From positions 27,838,096-27,902,095 of the forward strand of contig OY987308.1 in NCBI GenBank assembly GCA_963920635.1: a stretch of 64,000 nt of DNA, written 5' to 3'. Shown here piece after piece: positions 1 to 12,116 of this stretch; the stretch's first letter is position 1, and each line of letters starts with the position of its first letter. The notes beneath the pieces were generated by a model that saw nothing but the letters and a program-made list of their open reading frames with translations, searched no databases and had not been told where the DNA came from. The position numbers and the translations under genes were made by a program. Source of the DNA: Pseudeuparius sepicola. Its lineage: Eukaryota > Arthropoda > Insecta > Coleoptera > Anthribidae.

Positions 1-1252
1 GCGGGCGGGGGGCAACAGGTGTCGCCGCCATTGCGAAATAACATTCTATCGAGCGATATTCTAGTTTTAGAAACCATATAAAGAAACGAGAAAGTAGATT
101 GCAATAATCGATGATGCAAAATTTATTTTCGTACGATTTTTGACCTCGTCGTTTAGATAATCGAGCATTTTGTCCATACATGGGCACGATATCGACGAAA
201 AACGAACAGTTAAAATAATGTGGGAAAGAAACGGTGGCAATAAATAAATATCAACATTGTACAGTTATAACATGGGATGGCAGGGCCAATTACTGCATCA
301 CGCGTAGTAGGTGCCATTGTTGGGAAAATTACGGTTGTACGGACCATTTGGGGCCGCACCTCTCATTCAAATTTGGCACCACCGGCCGGTACCGCCGGCG
401 ACGTTGCCGGATGCATCTATAAAAAAAATCTCCGCCGATGACGTCACGACATCACAAATATCGTTTTTGTTTACAAACAAGACAATATGCTACTTTTTAG
501 TATATTTTAGTAGGTATGACAAATAGAAAATCAACATAACAATTTGCAACTATATTAAAAACGGTCTTTAATTGTGCACCAGAAATGACATTTCTTAATT
601 TGGTAATACGAGGTTGGCAGCATTGTTCGGGGCGCCTCCAGGGGCGTATTTAGCATGTCTAGCAGAAATGTCGGAACTTGTGACAGATGCCTAACCTTAA
701 CCTTGATATTCTGTGGCTCTAACCTAACTTCAAGCACAGAAACTATAACTAAAGCCTTTTTCTGTGCTTCAAAGAACAGTTTTTTTATTGTTCATTTCTA
801 TCTATTCGTGTGCTTAAAACGTAAATTCTGTTGATTACGGCCCTGTCCTCATGAAATATTTACCTGTCATAATCTAGTATACAATTTTAGATACCTAGAA
901 ATGCAGCATCACACCAATATTACCTAGATTCCCATAACCGTGACAGATTTAAAATTTATCAATTTTGTCAATTCACAGTTAGAGTTTACTTGCTAATTTT
1001 CTGAAACGTGCGCTTTTCCAAAGAAAATCTGCGACAGTTGAGACTGGAATAATTGCCTTTCGCCGAACCGCCCGATTTTCCGCCCGATCCGGCAACGTCG
1101 CAACGTTACCGCGACCGCGCATGCCCCGTCCGCCATCTTGCCGGGGCCCCGAGTCTCGCCCATACATTCGTGCCAGGTCGTCGTGCCGCGCTCGGTCCCC
1201 GATCACGGACAGTTTTTCCGAGTTTTCCCGCAACCTTTCCGCCGCCGCAGAA
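1..1252. other. 5' flank / upstream intron of Tm1
   Basis: I see no convincing gene here. Tropomyosin genes of this type usually carry a muscle-specific start exon far upstream of the non-muscle start, so this stretch is either the promoter of the non-muscle isoform or an intron of the muscle isoform; the muscle start exon is not in the window. The 200 bases before the ATG at 1253 are GC-rich and pyrimidine-rich, as expected for a housekeeping promoter and leader. Short ORFs overlapping here are shadows. Confidence 0.4.
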
Positions 1253-4200
1253 ATGTCGACCAACATCCAGCAGGGCTCCCTCCTCGACGTCCTGAAGAAG
1301 AAGATGCGCCAGACGAAGGAGGAAATGGAACGGTACAAGGACGAGTGCGAGGAGTTCAACAAAAGGCTCCAAGTGGAGATTATGAGGAGAGAGGAAGTAA
1401 GGGGGACGTTTTTTTTTCTTGGGCGTAGATTTGGCAATGCGGCGGCGTTGGGGAAGGTGCGGGCGCCCCGGCGATATGGCAGGTGGAAGTCGGTATCGAT
1501 CGGCCGATGACGCGGTGCGTCTGGAATTCCGTGCCATGTGTCGTTCGACCGGCAGGAAAGACCGAAAGGCTTTTTTTATTTGTTTTTCGAAAACTGGTCG
1601 ATTTATTAAGTACCTACCTAATCACACTCTGGTACCTTGGCATCGATACCGATAAGATAAATGAACGCAAACACAATAATGTGCGTATTTTTAAAAGATA
1701 ACAACGTAAATACCTACCTATTAATAGATTGATATAAATCGACTGGTGAGTCACCAAAGATTTATTTTCGAAAGTGTGAAGAGCGGGCGGTGCTTACAAA
1801 AAAAATGGGAGTAGCTTGGCGCCAGTGGGCGGAGCTTACTAAAAAAAAGCAAGAATACCTGTCAAATTTGATATTTTTGGGTTTTGGGCAAAAAATTGGC
1901 TGAAAATGGCATTGTTTCTCAAGATTTCCAAAAATACAATGTGTCCAAAGTCATTCTTGAAAAAAATTGTCTGCTTGTCCTTAAAATAAGATAGACAAAT
2001 AAGAAACAATCAAAAATCGAAGTAGGCCTAACGCTTTGAAATTTTGTACACCTAAGTAACTTACCACGCTGAGCAAATTTTCTTTATATCTTTTTTCAGT
2101 ATCTATAAATAGAGGCAGTTTACTTTTGTGGTCACCCAGTATAAGTAATGGTAACTTTTTCCATGCCAATCTTATTTTAAGGACAGGCAGACTTTTTTTT
2201 ATCAAGAATTACTTTTTTTTTCGAAAAATTGAAAATAAAAGTATAGTTAAGTCCATCTGGGGACACACTGTATAATAGACAAGATGTGCTCCTTTCAATT
2301 TTATACCGCTAAATATAGCAGATTCCAGACCTCAAGAAAACACATTTTTTCTAAACAACACATACGTAGGTAGGTATTTCATTTAAACCTAGATAAAATT
2401 ATTAAATACATATAATAAATAAAATCAAAAAGTCATATTATTTGATAGATAAAGAAAATGACAAAAACAATTATCGGAAACATCACAATTTACTTAAAAA
2501 ACTCGACACTCTATTTAGTTTTAAGTTTTAGCACAGAAAACGTAAATAAAATTCAACTTTATGCTTTTAATCCCAATAAAAAAATATTGATTTATGAGAG
2601 CACATAATGAGTTTTGGGAACAAGGGAATATTTTATGTACATATTTTGTGGCAACAGAAATTTGTGGGCATGGTATAGCAAAAAATGGGAGTAGCCTAAC
2701 ACAGGTGGGCGAACCTATCCGAAAAGAGGCGTCGAAAGAAAATTCCCCACTGTATAAAACCTTGAATTCAGTCGTAAAATAAGCTGCTAACCCACATTTA
2801 TTTATCTATCTTCCAACAACGCACTATTTTTTTTTCCGATCGATGCGTTTCGTCGGCACAATAAAAAAAATTAACAATAACAATCCGTGCGTACGCACCG
2901 GAAGGAAGCGGGCCGCGTACTTCCTGTCCCCTTTCAAAAGCCCTGGGAATCGAGGGACCTCGCCCAGAAAAAAAAAGAACAATTTTACGTGCCGATCTGC
3001 CGAGCGGACGACGAAACGAACGTGGTTCTTGAACTTGCCTCTTGGCACACGGTTGCCGCGTTGCCTTCGTCGACCTTGCTAAGGTCGCCCCCCATTACTG
3101 ACGGAAGGCCCTCTCGTTTGTTTCAGGCCGAATCGGAGGTGGCGGCCCTCAACCGCCGCATTCAACTGTTGGAGGAAGATCTGGAACGTTCCGAGGAACG
3201 TTTGGCGACCGCCACAGCTAAGTTGGCGGAGGCGTCGCAAGCCGCCGACGAGAGCGAAAGGTTGGTGGCGTTTGACGGGGTTGTCCGCAGAAAGAAATGC
3301 GAATTTTTGAGTAAAAACGTTAAAAAATATGGCGTGGAGGCACTTTGTGACGTCTACACAACGTGGTAGTAACGTTCTTAGTAGGAAAAATAAAACACTT
3401 TTGAGGTATAATATCAAAAAAATCATTTAGAAGCATTTGGAAATACCTATAGGAATGTTTGAGTAACAACTTGAAAAAATTGAATTGGGGGGGGGGGTTG
3501 TCGTTAACTTTTGTGACGTTTATACATATAACGTTGTAGTAACGTTTTTAGTCAAAAATTTGCCGGAAATGTTTTCCCAACAATAAATTACGATTATCAG
3601 GAATGTTTGAGTAAAAACGTGAAATTTTTTTTATTGTAACAGTTGGAGATAGTCTGGCAGATTGTCATTAGATTTTATATCATTATTATTTTTTAACGGG
3701 TATTTTTTTATAATATTGTAGTACAAAAGCTTAATTAGACATTAAAAATGAAAAGGTAGTTAATAGTGACTTACATGTAATTTGAAATATTGGTATTTAT
3801 TTGCAGATAATTTCCCAAATGTAAAGCTAGCGTCACGTGCTAAAATATATTCATTTGCGGCGATTTCGAATCAATCAAAATAAAATAAATAATAATAATA
3901 ATAAACCAGCCCATATTTTATGAAACTTATCAAAATCAAGAAATTTTCAATAGAGACGATGTTAAAAAATAATTATATTGGTCCTATTTACAAACAAAAC
4001 AATGCACTTTATCATACTAAAAGGTAGAAGGGATTTGAAGAAGTTATATTGAGAAAAAACAAAGTTTTAGGGCGTCTTACCTTGTTAAATATTTACCTGT
4101 GAAACGAAATCCCGGGCTCTTGCTTTTCTGCTTTCGCAACCAAACGCTGAAGAATTCACTATCGTAAGAGTATAGTTTCCGCTAAATCACTGTTACTTTT

Positions 4201-7200
4201 AATTGACAAATTCACGTAATTAACTCAACGTACTCGCTTTGTCTGCCACATATAAAATGGGCGCCGTTCAAAACGACGTAACAAAATCACGGCAGGTTAG
4301 GCAAGCGCGGTGTCCTCTCTCTTTAATTTTTTTCATAATTTCTAAGGCATACATGATGTTTCGGAACTAGAAACGCTTTTTGTATGTTTTAGCAAAATAA
4401 TATCAAACATGATCTGATTTTTTTACATTGAATAAAAACGTAAAAAAAATGTTTAGATGCGAAGACGATCTAGTAGCCTCGGCGATTGTCATCAGTACTT
4501 GTCACGTTCATACAACGTTGTAGTAACGTTTTTACTCAGAAATTCGCCGAAAACCGTCTCCCAACAAAACGTATAATTACACACATTAACACAAGGCGGC
4601 AGGCTGACTTATTTCAACGGTATCTACCTGTTTTGCATTTCGTCCAGGTTTATTGCACATTTTTGCGGCTATTAGAAAGCAGATGATTTGGTCTCGATTT
4701 TAAAGCCAATCTAATGGTCGCTAAATGTGCCGGTGAACAAACTTAATACTTCAATTAACCGAAAATCTGATAACGGGCTTTTCGGGTGTCTCTACGAGAC
4801 ATTTGTTCGGCTCGATACGTGTTTGTAATAATGATGACGTGTTCGCGCTTTATCTGGAGATGCCTCGGAATTTCATTTCATGCTTTATACGAAGTCTCGT
4901 TGCAAAAGTCGTCCCATTTTATTATAAACACGCTTGGAAATCGGCATTATTTCGCAATTTTCAAGATAAACAACGAATTTCAAGCGCGAGGAATCATCCA
5001 GATTAGTCAGCCTGCTGGTAAACTCTGTCTTTTTGTGAGAGCCGGACCAGATGAGGCCTTAATGCTTCGGCAAAATAGAGGTCCGCGCGATAAAAAAAAA
5101 ACACAGAGTTTATTTGTCCGCCTTCCAACGCCCACCCCGCGTGAGACTAACTCTGAAATTGACGACACGAAAACCAGGATCAGGAAAGCGCTGGAGAACA
5201 GAACCAACATGGAGGACGACAGGGTGTCCATCTTGGAGGGTCAGCTGTCCCAGGCCAAGCAAATCGCGGAAGAAGCTGACAAAAAATACGAGGAGGTACT
5301 TAGAAACACGTACAACTGACATATTTTTCGGGGGATCCTTGGAGGAATTTCCCAATAGTGAACATTCCTCCAAGGAGCTCCCGATACACCATACGCGAAC
5401 AGTTAGGGACGTTAGGATGTTTCCCTTGTTAGGTGGCGGAGCGGAGGAGGGCGTCCGGCAGACCTTCGAAAATTTTATTTTTGAACCGTTTTTAAAATTA
5501 GCTTGTCGATAGGCAAAGGAAGATCCTGGAGAATCGCTCGTTGGCCGACGAGGAGCGCATGGACGCCCTGGAGAACCAGCTGAAGGAGGCCCGCTTCCTC
5601 GCCGAGGAGGCCGACAAAAAATACGATGAGGTCTATAAGCGCAACATTGGCGACCTAACCTAGTGTTGTTTTTTGCTGTTGTTGTTTTCCTTTGGGCTTG
5701 TTAAAAAGTGCGTGGAACGTAGTCATCTATAGTGAACAGTGCGGGGAATCGTGTCGAGTGGTGTTGGGGTAATTTTCGGCATGACTGCATAGTCCGTCCC
5801 AGATATTTTTTGGTGCTAAAGAAAATGTTCGGCTTCGGCATATGACGCCGCGCGTTTTCAATTATTCCAGAGAGATTTTTGAAAGTGCCCTCGCCGTCAT
5901 ATGCCGGCTTGTATAAAAAATGTATATTTATGTACATTTTGTTTGTAAAGGAAATAATATTTTATATATGGCTTTTGTATAACTCGAAATGTAGGTGTAA
6001 GAACTGAACCAAAATTTTACGAATTTCCGACAGACAGTTTTTCGAAGAGAAAAAAAAAAAAGACTTGCGGAGTGTTTTCAAGGGACTTTGGCGACGGGCG
6101 AATCTCAAGCCTGCGGCTACATTTAGATGAGTATGTTCCATGTTTCAGTTGGCGAAAAATTGCGCATGTCCCCGAAAAAAATATGATTTCCCCCCTTCGA
6201 ATTTAACTTTCAAATATAATAACGTCTTTTTTTGTGCGATCAATAACACGACGTAACAAATCTGTTGTTTTTTTTTTAAGAGAAAGGTGCCGCAGCGTTG
6301 CGTCACTTTCCGGTCAGTACTGAATTTTTAATTTATTTATAAAACCGACCGTTGCCGCACCTTTTTCGACGGAAAATCTGGCGGCAAATTCAAAAACGTT
6401 TCTTCCGCAATAGGTAGCCCGAAAATTGGCCATGGTCGAGGCCGATCTGGAAAGAGCGGAAGAACGCGCCGAAGCTGGCGAATCGTAGGTTCCAAAAAAA
6501 ATTGCACGATTATTTTTTTGTTTTTCGCCGTTTATTTTTTCGACTAACTGTTTAGCTAGCTGCGTTTCGTTTTAAGCAAGAAAGTAACACCTGGGGGCGG
6601 GGCTAGCAAGATGGGCGTGGCTTAGGATCGGGCCACTCCCCCTCGCCACTCCTTTTGTGCTTTAAGCCCCTCCCCTTTAGTGATTTTTTTTTAAATTTGT
6701 TTTGCATGTTTTTTTGTGTGTTTTGCGTAGGTGGCCCGCAAGTTAGTACTTATGGAACAAGATTTGGAACGTGCCGAGGAAAGGGCTGACCAAAGCGACA
6801 GGTGCTTGCTTTTTTTTATTTTTTTTTGCATGAATTTTGTAATTATTTTAAAAGTATAAATTGTAAAGAATTTTGTCTTGTTCCATAGCAAAATCGTCGA
6901 GCTTGAGGAGGAACTCCGCGTCGTCGGCAACAACTTGAAATCCCTGGAAGTTTCAGAGGAAAAGGTGAGAAAAATCGCAATCTTTTAAACGTTCCATCTA
7001 TTCTAAATTATATTCGACCAATCAATGATGTGCGTTTAGGCCAACCAACGCGAGGAGGAATACAAGAACCAAATCAAGAACCTGACCACCCGCCTAAAGG
7101 AGGTACCCAGCGACGGCGTTTATGTTTATTTGTTGTTGTTTTTTCTTTCTAGCTTGCCAGGCTGTTCTAACGCTGAGATTTCCCCTTTTTCTTTTAGCAT

Positions 7201-10200
7201 GACAGTTCGCGCCGCGTCCAGACGCACGCCCCCCCGCCAATAGCGGACGAGATCGCGTCGTTTCCGGCCAATGGCGGGCGGGGGGGCGTGCCTCTGGGAC
7301 GCGCGCGCCGCCCCTTTTTTGTTTTCCCGTTTGATTGTTTTTGGAATGTTGGAATTTAGGCGACCCTGAAAGAGGAGGAGTATTCGGTGTCGATGAAACA
7401 GACGGAGCAGCAACTCAGAGAGGTAAAAAAAATGAGAGAGAGAGCGGGGATTTTCGTTATTAAGTAGGTTCCTGTAAATAGCTAGGTGGACTGACGTGAC
7501 CTCGCTTCTGTTTGTGTCTTGTATACTATCCTTATTTATTGAAATTCTTTGGTTTGTTCGTACCTTGTGTCTATTTAATTAATGAACGAAATGTAAATGT
7601 GTAGGCCGCCGCTTCGAGAGACACTAGCGAAGATAAAATTCGTTCGATGGGCGACAAGTTGCGCGAAGTAAGTCGGACAAAGTTTAACACGACTAAAAAA
7701 GTTAGAATCGGGACGAAAAGAAATTGCTTTATTATGTTTTTAACTTTAAATAACTTGTCAATCCACCTAAAAAACACCCCCTTTTTAACTTTTCCGGTGG
7801 TTAGTTTCTAATGTCACGGGTTTTCGATCGGGTACTCCTTTGAAGAAGAAGCAGTAATTCGTTTATACGGTTACTGTTTTTTTTTTACTTTTGGGCACTA
7901 CTGTAGCTTTGGGAATGGTATTTCTTGCACTGTACAGTAAATTGTAAGTACGTATTTATTGTGTGTATCTTGTTTTCTTTTTGTGATGTACAAATAACAG
8001 AATTTTTGCATGGCTTCCAGTACTTTGTGGTTGTATGCTCTGTTTTAAATAAAAAAAATATATATTAATGAAAAGTTATAAAAAAAATGTTTGCTGGTAG
8101 ATGTATGAAGAGAGTTCAATGATCTTTTTATGCCTTTCATAATATTATGTCGAAAGATAAACGATGGCTCTCAAATTGGACAGTTCATTGGTGCTAACAC
8201 AGCGTCCTTCATTTTGACATTTTGGCGCCAGTTAACTGTCAAATTTGACAGTCGTTGTTCCTCTTTGCATACGATATTTCTCAGGGACTCTTTAAAGTAA
8301 GGGGACCCAGCATTATACTTTCCAAAGTGAGGCCTATTCTTTCCTCATTCTAATGGTCTCAGTGATGCCAAGTATGCCATTTTGTTGGAGAATCTATGAA
8401 TATAACGGGTACTTTGATTGTTAGTAAAAATTAATAATGGTTTCCATTATTTCTAAAAATTAGACTTATGTTGTGTCTACAAGTGCAGATTATGGCAACT
8501 GTCAAATGAAACAAATTTATTTTATACTTGAAATTGATTTCCAGCAAGTATTTCCACAAATTTAAGTAATAAGTATGTTAAGTCAGTGCCGATTTTGCTT
8601 ATTTAAGAATTTGTCGCTATTGCACCTTGTTACCAGGTAACTCAATCCATTTTTAATATACGTGTATACTTGAACATTCTTCCCTTGTTGAATGTATCTA
8701 CCCAAAGAACTTTCACAAATTTCGGGATGAACTAATAAGATTAGGTCTAGTAGTTCTAATCATGGTAGTTTTTCTCATTGTTCATTATAAAATGTTTGTA
8801 ATTTTATTTCTCTCCCTAGGTACCTCACAAACTTAAAATAAACTTGTAGTCGTAGGTAAAAACTCTTTAAAAAAAGACCTGACTGAAGCTAGCTGCTTAA
8901 TAATTTAAAATTTAAAATACGATTTTTGTTTTGAACTATCTACTTACACGTAATGCCCACGTAATGGGAATTGTAGGTGATACAGGAAAAATCTGGTTGC
9001 AATTATTACTACAGGCGGCCGCATTACCTTTAATTGACACATCTGAGTATCTGGAAGTTAGAAAAGTTAAAAATTGTGAATCATGATGGGAAATTTTTTG
9101 CCTCCTTTAGAATCTTTTGCACTATCTATCACATAAAACCCGATGGCAGTTGGACACTGACATATAACATAACCTTGTATCAGCCCCCTTGTGGTCTCCT
9201 CGGAGTCGACAGAAAACAAACTTCCCCTCAAGGCTTCACTTTTCCTATGTGACATGCTGGGTCCCCTTATTTTAAAGAGTCCCTGATATTTCTAGAGTTC
9301 ATGCATGTAAAACGCTTGGGTTTTCTTTCTTGCAAAATTGTCGGATCTCGATGAACATAAAATTAAACAAAAAAATCTCCCCACTTAGGCTGAGGCCAGA
9401 GCTGAATTCGCCGAGCGCTCCGTCCAGAAGCTGCAGAAGGAGGTCGACAGACTCGAAGGTGAGAATCGTTCCCCGTTTCCGCATTTCCCGCACAATCCCC
9501 ATAACTTTTAACCCCCTCCCTGTTGTGTTTTTTTTTATTTTATTTTTTTTCGTTTTCGTTTTTCTTTGCGCCAAACAGACGACCTGCTGTCGGAGAAGGA
9601 GAAGAACAAGATCCTGGCCGACGAGATGGAGGCCACGCTGCACGACATCCAGAACATGTAGACGGGGGGGGCCCAAATCTACCACATTCCAGGGGGCCCG
9701 GACGGGGGCCGGCGGGAGCCCCCTTCGGGGAGACCCCCACCCTCCGCAATAACTTATTTACTTCTCAGTTTTTTTTTTCTATTTGATTTTGTATATTGAT
9801 TGATATGCAGGAGTTGAGATCGACTGTGCCCCAGCTGCGTGATTTATTTTCTTAAATTTGGGAAATTTAGTATTAAAGTCTGTTCCGTTTTAATGCCTGT
9901 TTATATATATTTTTTTCTAATATTTACTGTGTATTTTATATTAGTTAAAAACTAATCATTAATTATATCGATATTTTTAATCGGTGTTTTTTTTGTTTTT
10001 TTTTTCCTTTTTTTGCGCATTTAACTGCTCCAGTGTGAAGTGTGTGCTAAACTAACAAACGAAATGAAATATTAACAAGGTAATATAATTTATTATTCGC
10101 CAAAACGAAGATAATCTGTTCGCTAATACAAAAAAATTATTGTACAAAAGTTTTAGATTTTTTCGAAATTGCCAGAAAAAAATTATAGCCTCTGTATAAG

Positions 10201-11283
10201 CAAAATCATTGACTTGTCAAAACATTTATGCACTGTGTACATTGATGGAGTTGACAAAAGAAGAAAAATTATTATTGATTTGGCGACGAAAAGTTATTCT
10301 ATATTAAAAAATAATAATAATAAAAGTAATAGATAAATACAATAGATCTAAAAAAATTAAACCGCCTAATCTTTAGTTATAATTTTTCGATCCAAGGCCT
10401 TCTTAAAAAGTTACAACTTATTAAATGTAAGGATTCAAATCAAGTATTCCTAGATTTTCTCGAAGCAAAATAATAGCCATACTGACATAAGCCCACTGTG
10501 ATAAAACAATAACTGGCATAAACCTGCTATGACAAAAATATTTGTTGACTTGACTTGGACCACGTTGAGACATTTAATTTATATTCTACACAAATTAAGC
10601 GAAATATCGAAATTTTTCAAGATGCAGAAAAGTTTCTTGGCCTATAGTAGAAGTAACTCTGAACATCTTATTAGTGAATAGCGATTAGATTATCTTTGCC
10701 AAACATATTTTTTGACGAATCATCTTTTCTTCCGAAACTTGACAATTTTTCCATGCGTAGACGAGCTCGTGGCCGAAAAGGAGCGCTACAAGGAGATTGG
10801 AGACGATCTGGACACCGCATTCGTGGAGCTCATCTTGTAAAATTCTCGACGCCAGAAACGATAGGAATCTGTCGCTATTCCGAAAGCCCCGGAATTTCGA
10901 AGTGTTTAAACTTGTTCACGGTTTTTTAGGCGACTCTTTCCAACTCAACCTCAAAAAATTATCGAAACGTTCGGGTAGGTTTCGGGATAAAAGCAAAACC
11001 GGTACGGCAGTTCTTCTGGGTCCTTTTTCGTATTTATTTCGTGTTGTATCATTTGTATGTGTATATAATTTAAATATACATTGTTTAAACTATTTATTTT
11101 AGTTATTTTTGGTTGTTTATATATTTATTTTATCTCCCCTCTTCCCTAAAATCGGACCAGCATATTGTGCAAACAACAAAAATTTTTTTGAATATTACAG
11201 ATGAATTAGTGGATGAAAAAATTAAATATAAAGCTATAGCCAACGAAGTGGATCAAACCATGGCGGACTTGGCCGGATATTGA
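1253..11283 (+). CDS. Tm1: Tropomyosin 1, multi-isoform gene
   Basis: Tropomyosin is a two-stranded coiled coil that polymerises along actin filaments. Coding exons read from splice motifs: 1253-1396 (non-muscle start, 48 aa, [17 protein letters not shown]), 3127-3260, 5178-5295 or 5513-5630, 6414-6484 or 6731-6801, 6889-6964, one of 7040-7102, 7360-7422 or 7605-7667, 9389-9458, then a terminal exon: 9579-9661, 10761-10840 or 11201-11283. Phases agree throughout. Start plus one choice per cluster plus the 9579 exon gives 252 aa, the usual length of short cytoplasmic tropomyosins. The constant exons carry hallmark segments such as [20 protein letters not shown] and [20 protein letters not shown]. 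The start exon matches the Drosophila Tm1 cytoplasmic start, which decides Tm1 over Tm2. The muscle start exons should lie upstream of the window. Regulation is by alternative promoters and splicing. Confidence 0.95.
1934..2273. repeat. MITE-like inverted-repeat element in Tm1 intron
   Basis: Ends read TACAATGTGTCC (left) and GGGACACACTGTA (right). An inner inverted pair of about 40 bp, containing TGTCCTTAAAATAAG, lies near 1970-1990 and 2165-2180. There is no coding capacity beyond chance ORFs. This is a probable non-autonomous DNA transposon with TA-type ends; the arms are imperfect. Confidence 0.5.
5178..5630 (+). other. Tm1: Tm1 mutually exclusive exon pair 3A/3B
   Basis: Two 118-nt exons in the same phase encode alternative versions of one coiled-coil segment. 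3A (5178-5295) encodes [16 protein letters not shown] and ends KKYEE. 3B (5513-5630) encodes [20 protein letters not shown] and ends KKYDE. Both enter in phase 2 and leave in phase 0, and the preceding and following exons fit either, so including both would break neither frame but would break the heptad register. Such pairs are known from insect tropomyosins. Confidence 0.85.
6414..6801 (+). other. Tm1: Tm1 mutually exclusive exon pair 4A/4B
   Basis: Two 71-nt exons with the same phases. 4A (6414-6484) begins [20 protein letters not shown], and 4B (6731-6801) begins [20 protein letters not shown]. Both start at a TAG acceptor and end in phase 2 before a GT donor (GTAGGT and GTGCTT). The 4A sequence resembles cytoplasmic forms and 4B muscle forms of known tropomyosins, which is an assignment from memory. 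Confidence 0.85.
7040..7667 (+). other. Tm1: Tm1 triple alternative exon cluster (three 63-nt exons)
   Basis: Three consecutive 63-nt, phase 0-0 exons each encode 21 residues of the same coiled-coil region: 7040-7102 ([19 protein letters not shown]), 7360-7422 ([19 protein letters not shown]) and 7605-7667 ([19 protein letters not shown]). All are flanked by AG/GT sites. The equal length and phase indicate mutually exclusive use. The third is the most divergent and lacks the usual acidic run; it may be a tissue-restricted variant. Confidence 0.8.
8282..9285. mobile_element. Non-autonomous hAT element in Tm1 intron
   Basis: A 1,004-bp insertion bounded by terminal inverted repeats of about 30 bp (left starts CAGGGACTCTTTAAA; right is its near-perfect reverse complement) and by an exact 8-bp target-site duplication ATATTTCT at 8274-8281 and 9286-9293. 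The CAGGG terminus and 8-bp duplication are hAT-superfamily hallmarks. No transposase ORF is visible, so it was mobilised in trans. It sits in the long intron between the 63-nt exon cluster and the exon at 9389. Confidence 0.85.
9579..11283 (+). other. Tm1: Tm1 alternative C-terminal exons
   Basis: Three terminal exons accept the same phase-1 junction. 9579-9661 ends [13 protein letters not shown]. 10761-10840 ends [13 protein letters not shown]. 11201-11283 ends [12 protein letters not shown]. The second is the classical muscle-like form ([11 protein letters not shown]). Each has an in-frame stop close to its 3' edge and therefore needs its own polyadenylation site. The first is followed by a short G/C-rich run (9661-9740). 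The C-terminus controls head-to-tail overlap and troponin binding, so these exons define functionally different isoforms. Confidence 0.85.
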
Positions 11284-12116
11284 GCGAAAACGAGTGGCAA
11301 AAGGAAATTTTGAAACTGCCTTTTTATAAATAAATAATATATTTTTTTTCATTTTATCGCCAGTTCATATGTTTTTAGCTTATTTTGTTGCTAGTTATTG
11401 CACTTTATGAGAATAAATTTGTATATTCCAAGCATTCCATTGTTCAAACTAGCTGTGAAAACAAAAACATTCCATATAATAATTTCTTCATGGATTTTTC
11501 TTACTCATGCTATTATTAATAAAATATTTTTCGTAAGGTTTAGCTTTTTAATTTCATTCCCGCCAACCATTTCCAATGAGTGACAGCTCAAAAATATTAA
11601 AAATGTAATCCCGTCCTTAGATTTAAATATTTTGTCCATGGCCTCCTATGATTATTTTGTCAGCTCACTTAACCCCACTTTGTTGGTTGTGATCCTCGGC
11701 TGTCAACCGTCAATTCTGGTGCGAAATTTGAATTTCGGAAATGCAATTTGGGTTCAATTTTATTTGCAAAAGAAATTACGAGACTATCAACAATTACATT
11801 AGATTTTTATTTGGCATAAATAATTTATATAAATAAAAATTACACTACGAGGTATCGCAACATGCTAGAACAGGCATAGCAGTTATTTTACTAATCGCTT
11901 AACAAACAAATACTGTAAAACTAATTTCAAAAAGTTTCCTCACATCTTTTAAAACTTACACTGCATATTCGTATCACACATTTACAGAAGAAAAAAAAAT
12001 GGCAACATCTCTATGTATATTATCGTACGGAAATTGAGATTTTTTTCTCTAAGCTATTTTATTTACATAACAATATATGCTTTTCGTTTTTCAACCCCCC
12101 TGTTTTCGTCAAACGT
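11284..12116. other. Convergent 3' intergenic region Tm1 / Idh3a
   Basis: AT-rich sequence between the last Tm1 stop (11283) and the Idh3a stop (12117). AATAAATAATATAT near 11330 on the plus strand is a plausible poly(A) signal for Tm1. The Idh3a 3' UTR enters from the other side. No other gene is seen. Confidence 0.5.

Noticed and set aside
4786..5319. 177-aa ORF running into Tm1 exon 3A
   Set aside because: It is the exon frame read back through the intron; the acceptor at 5177 fits the phases and family sequence.
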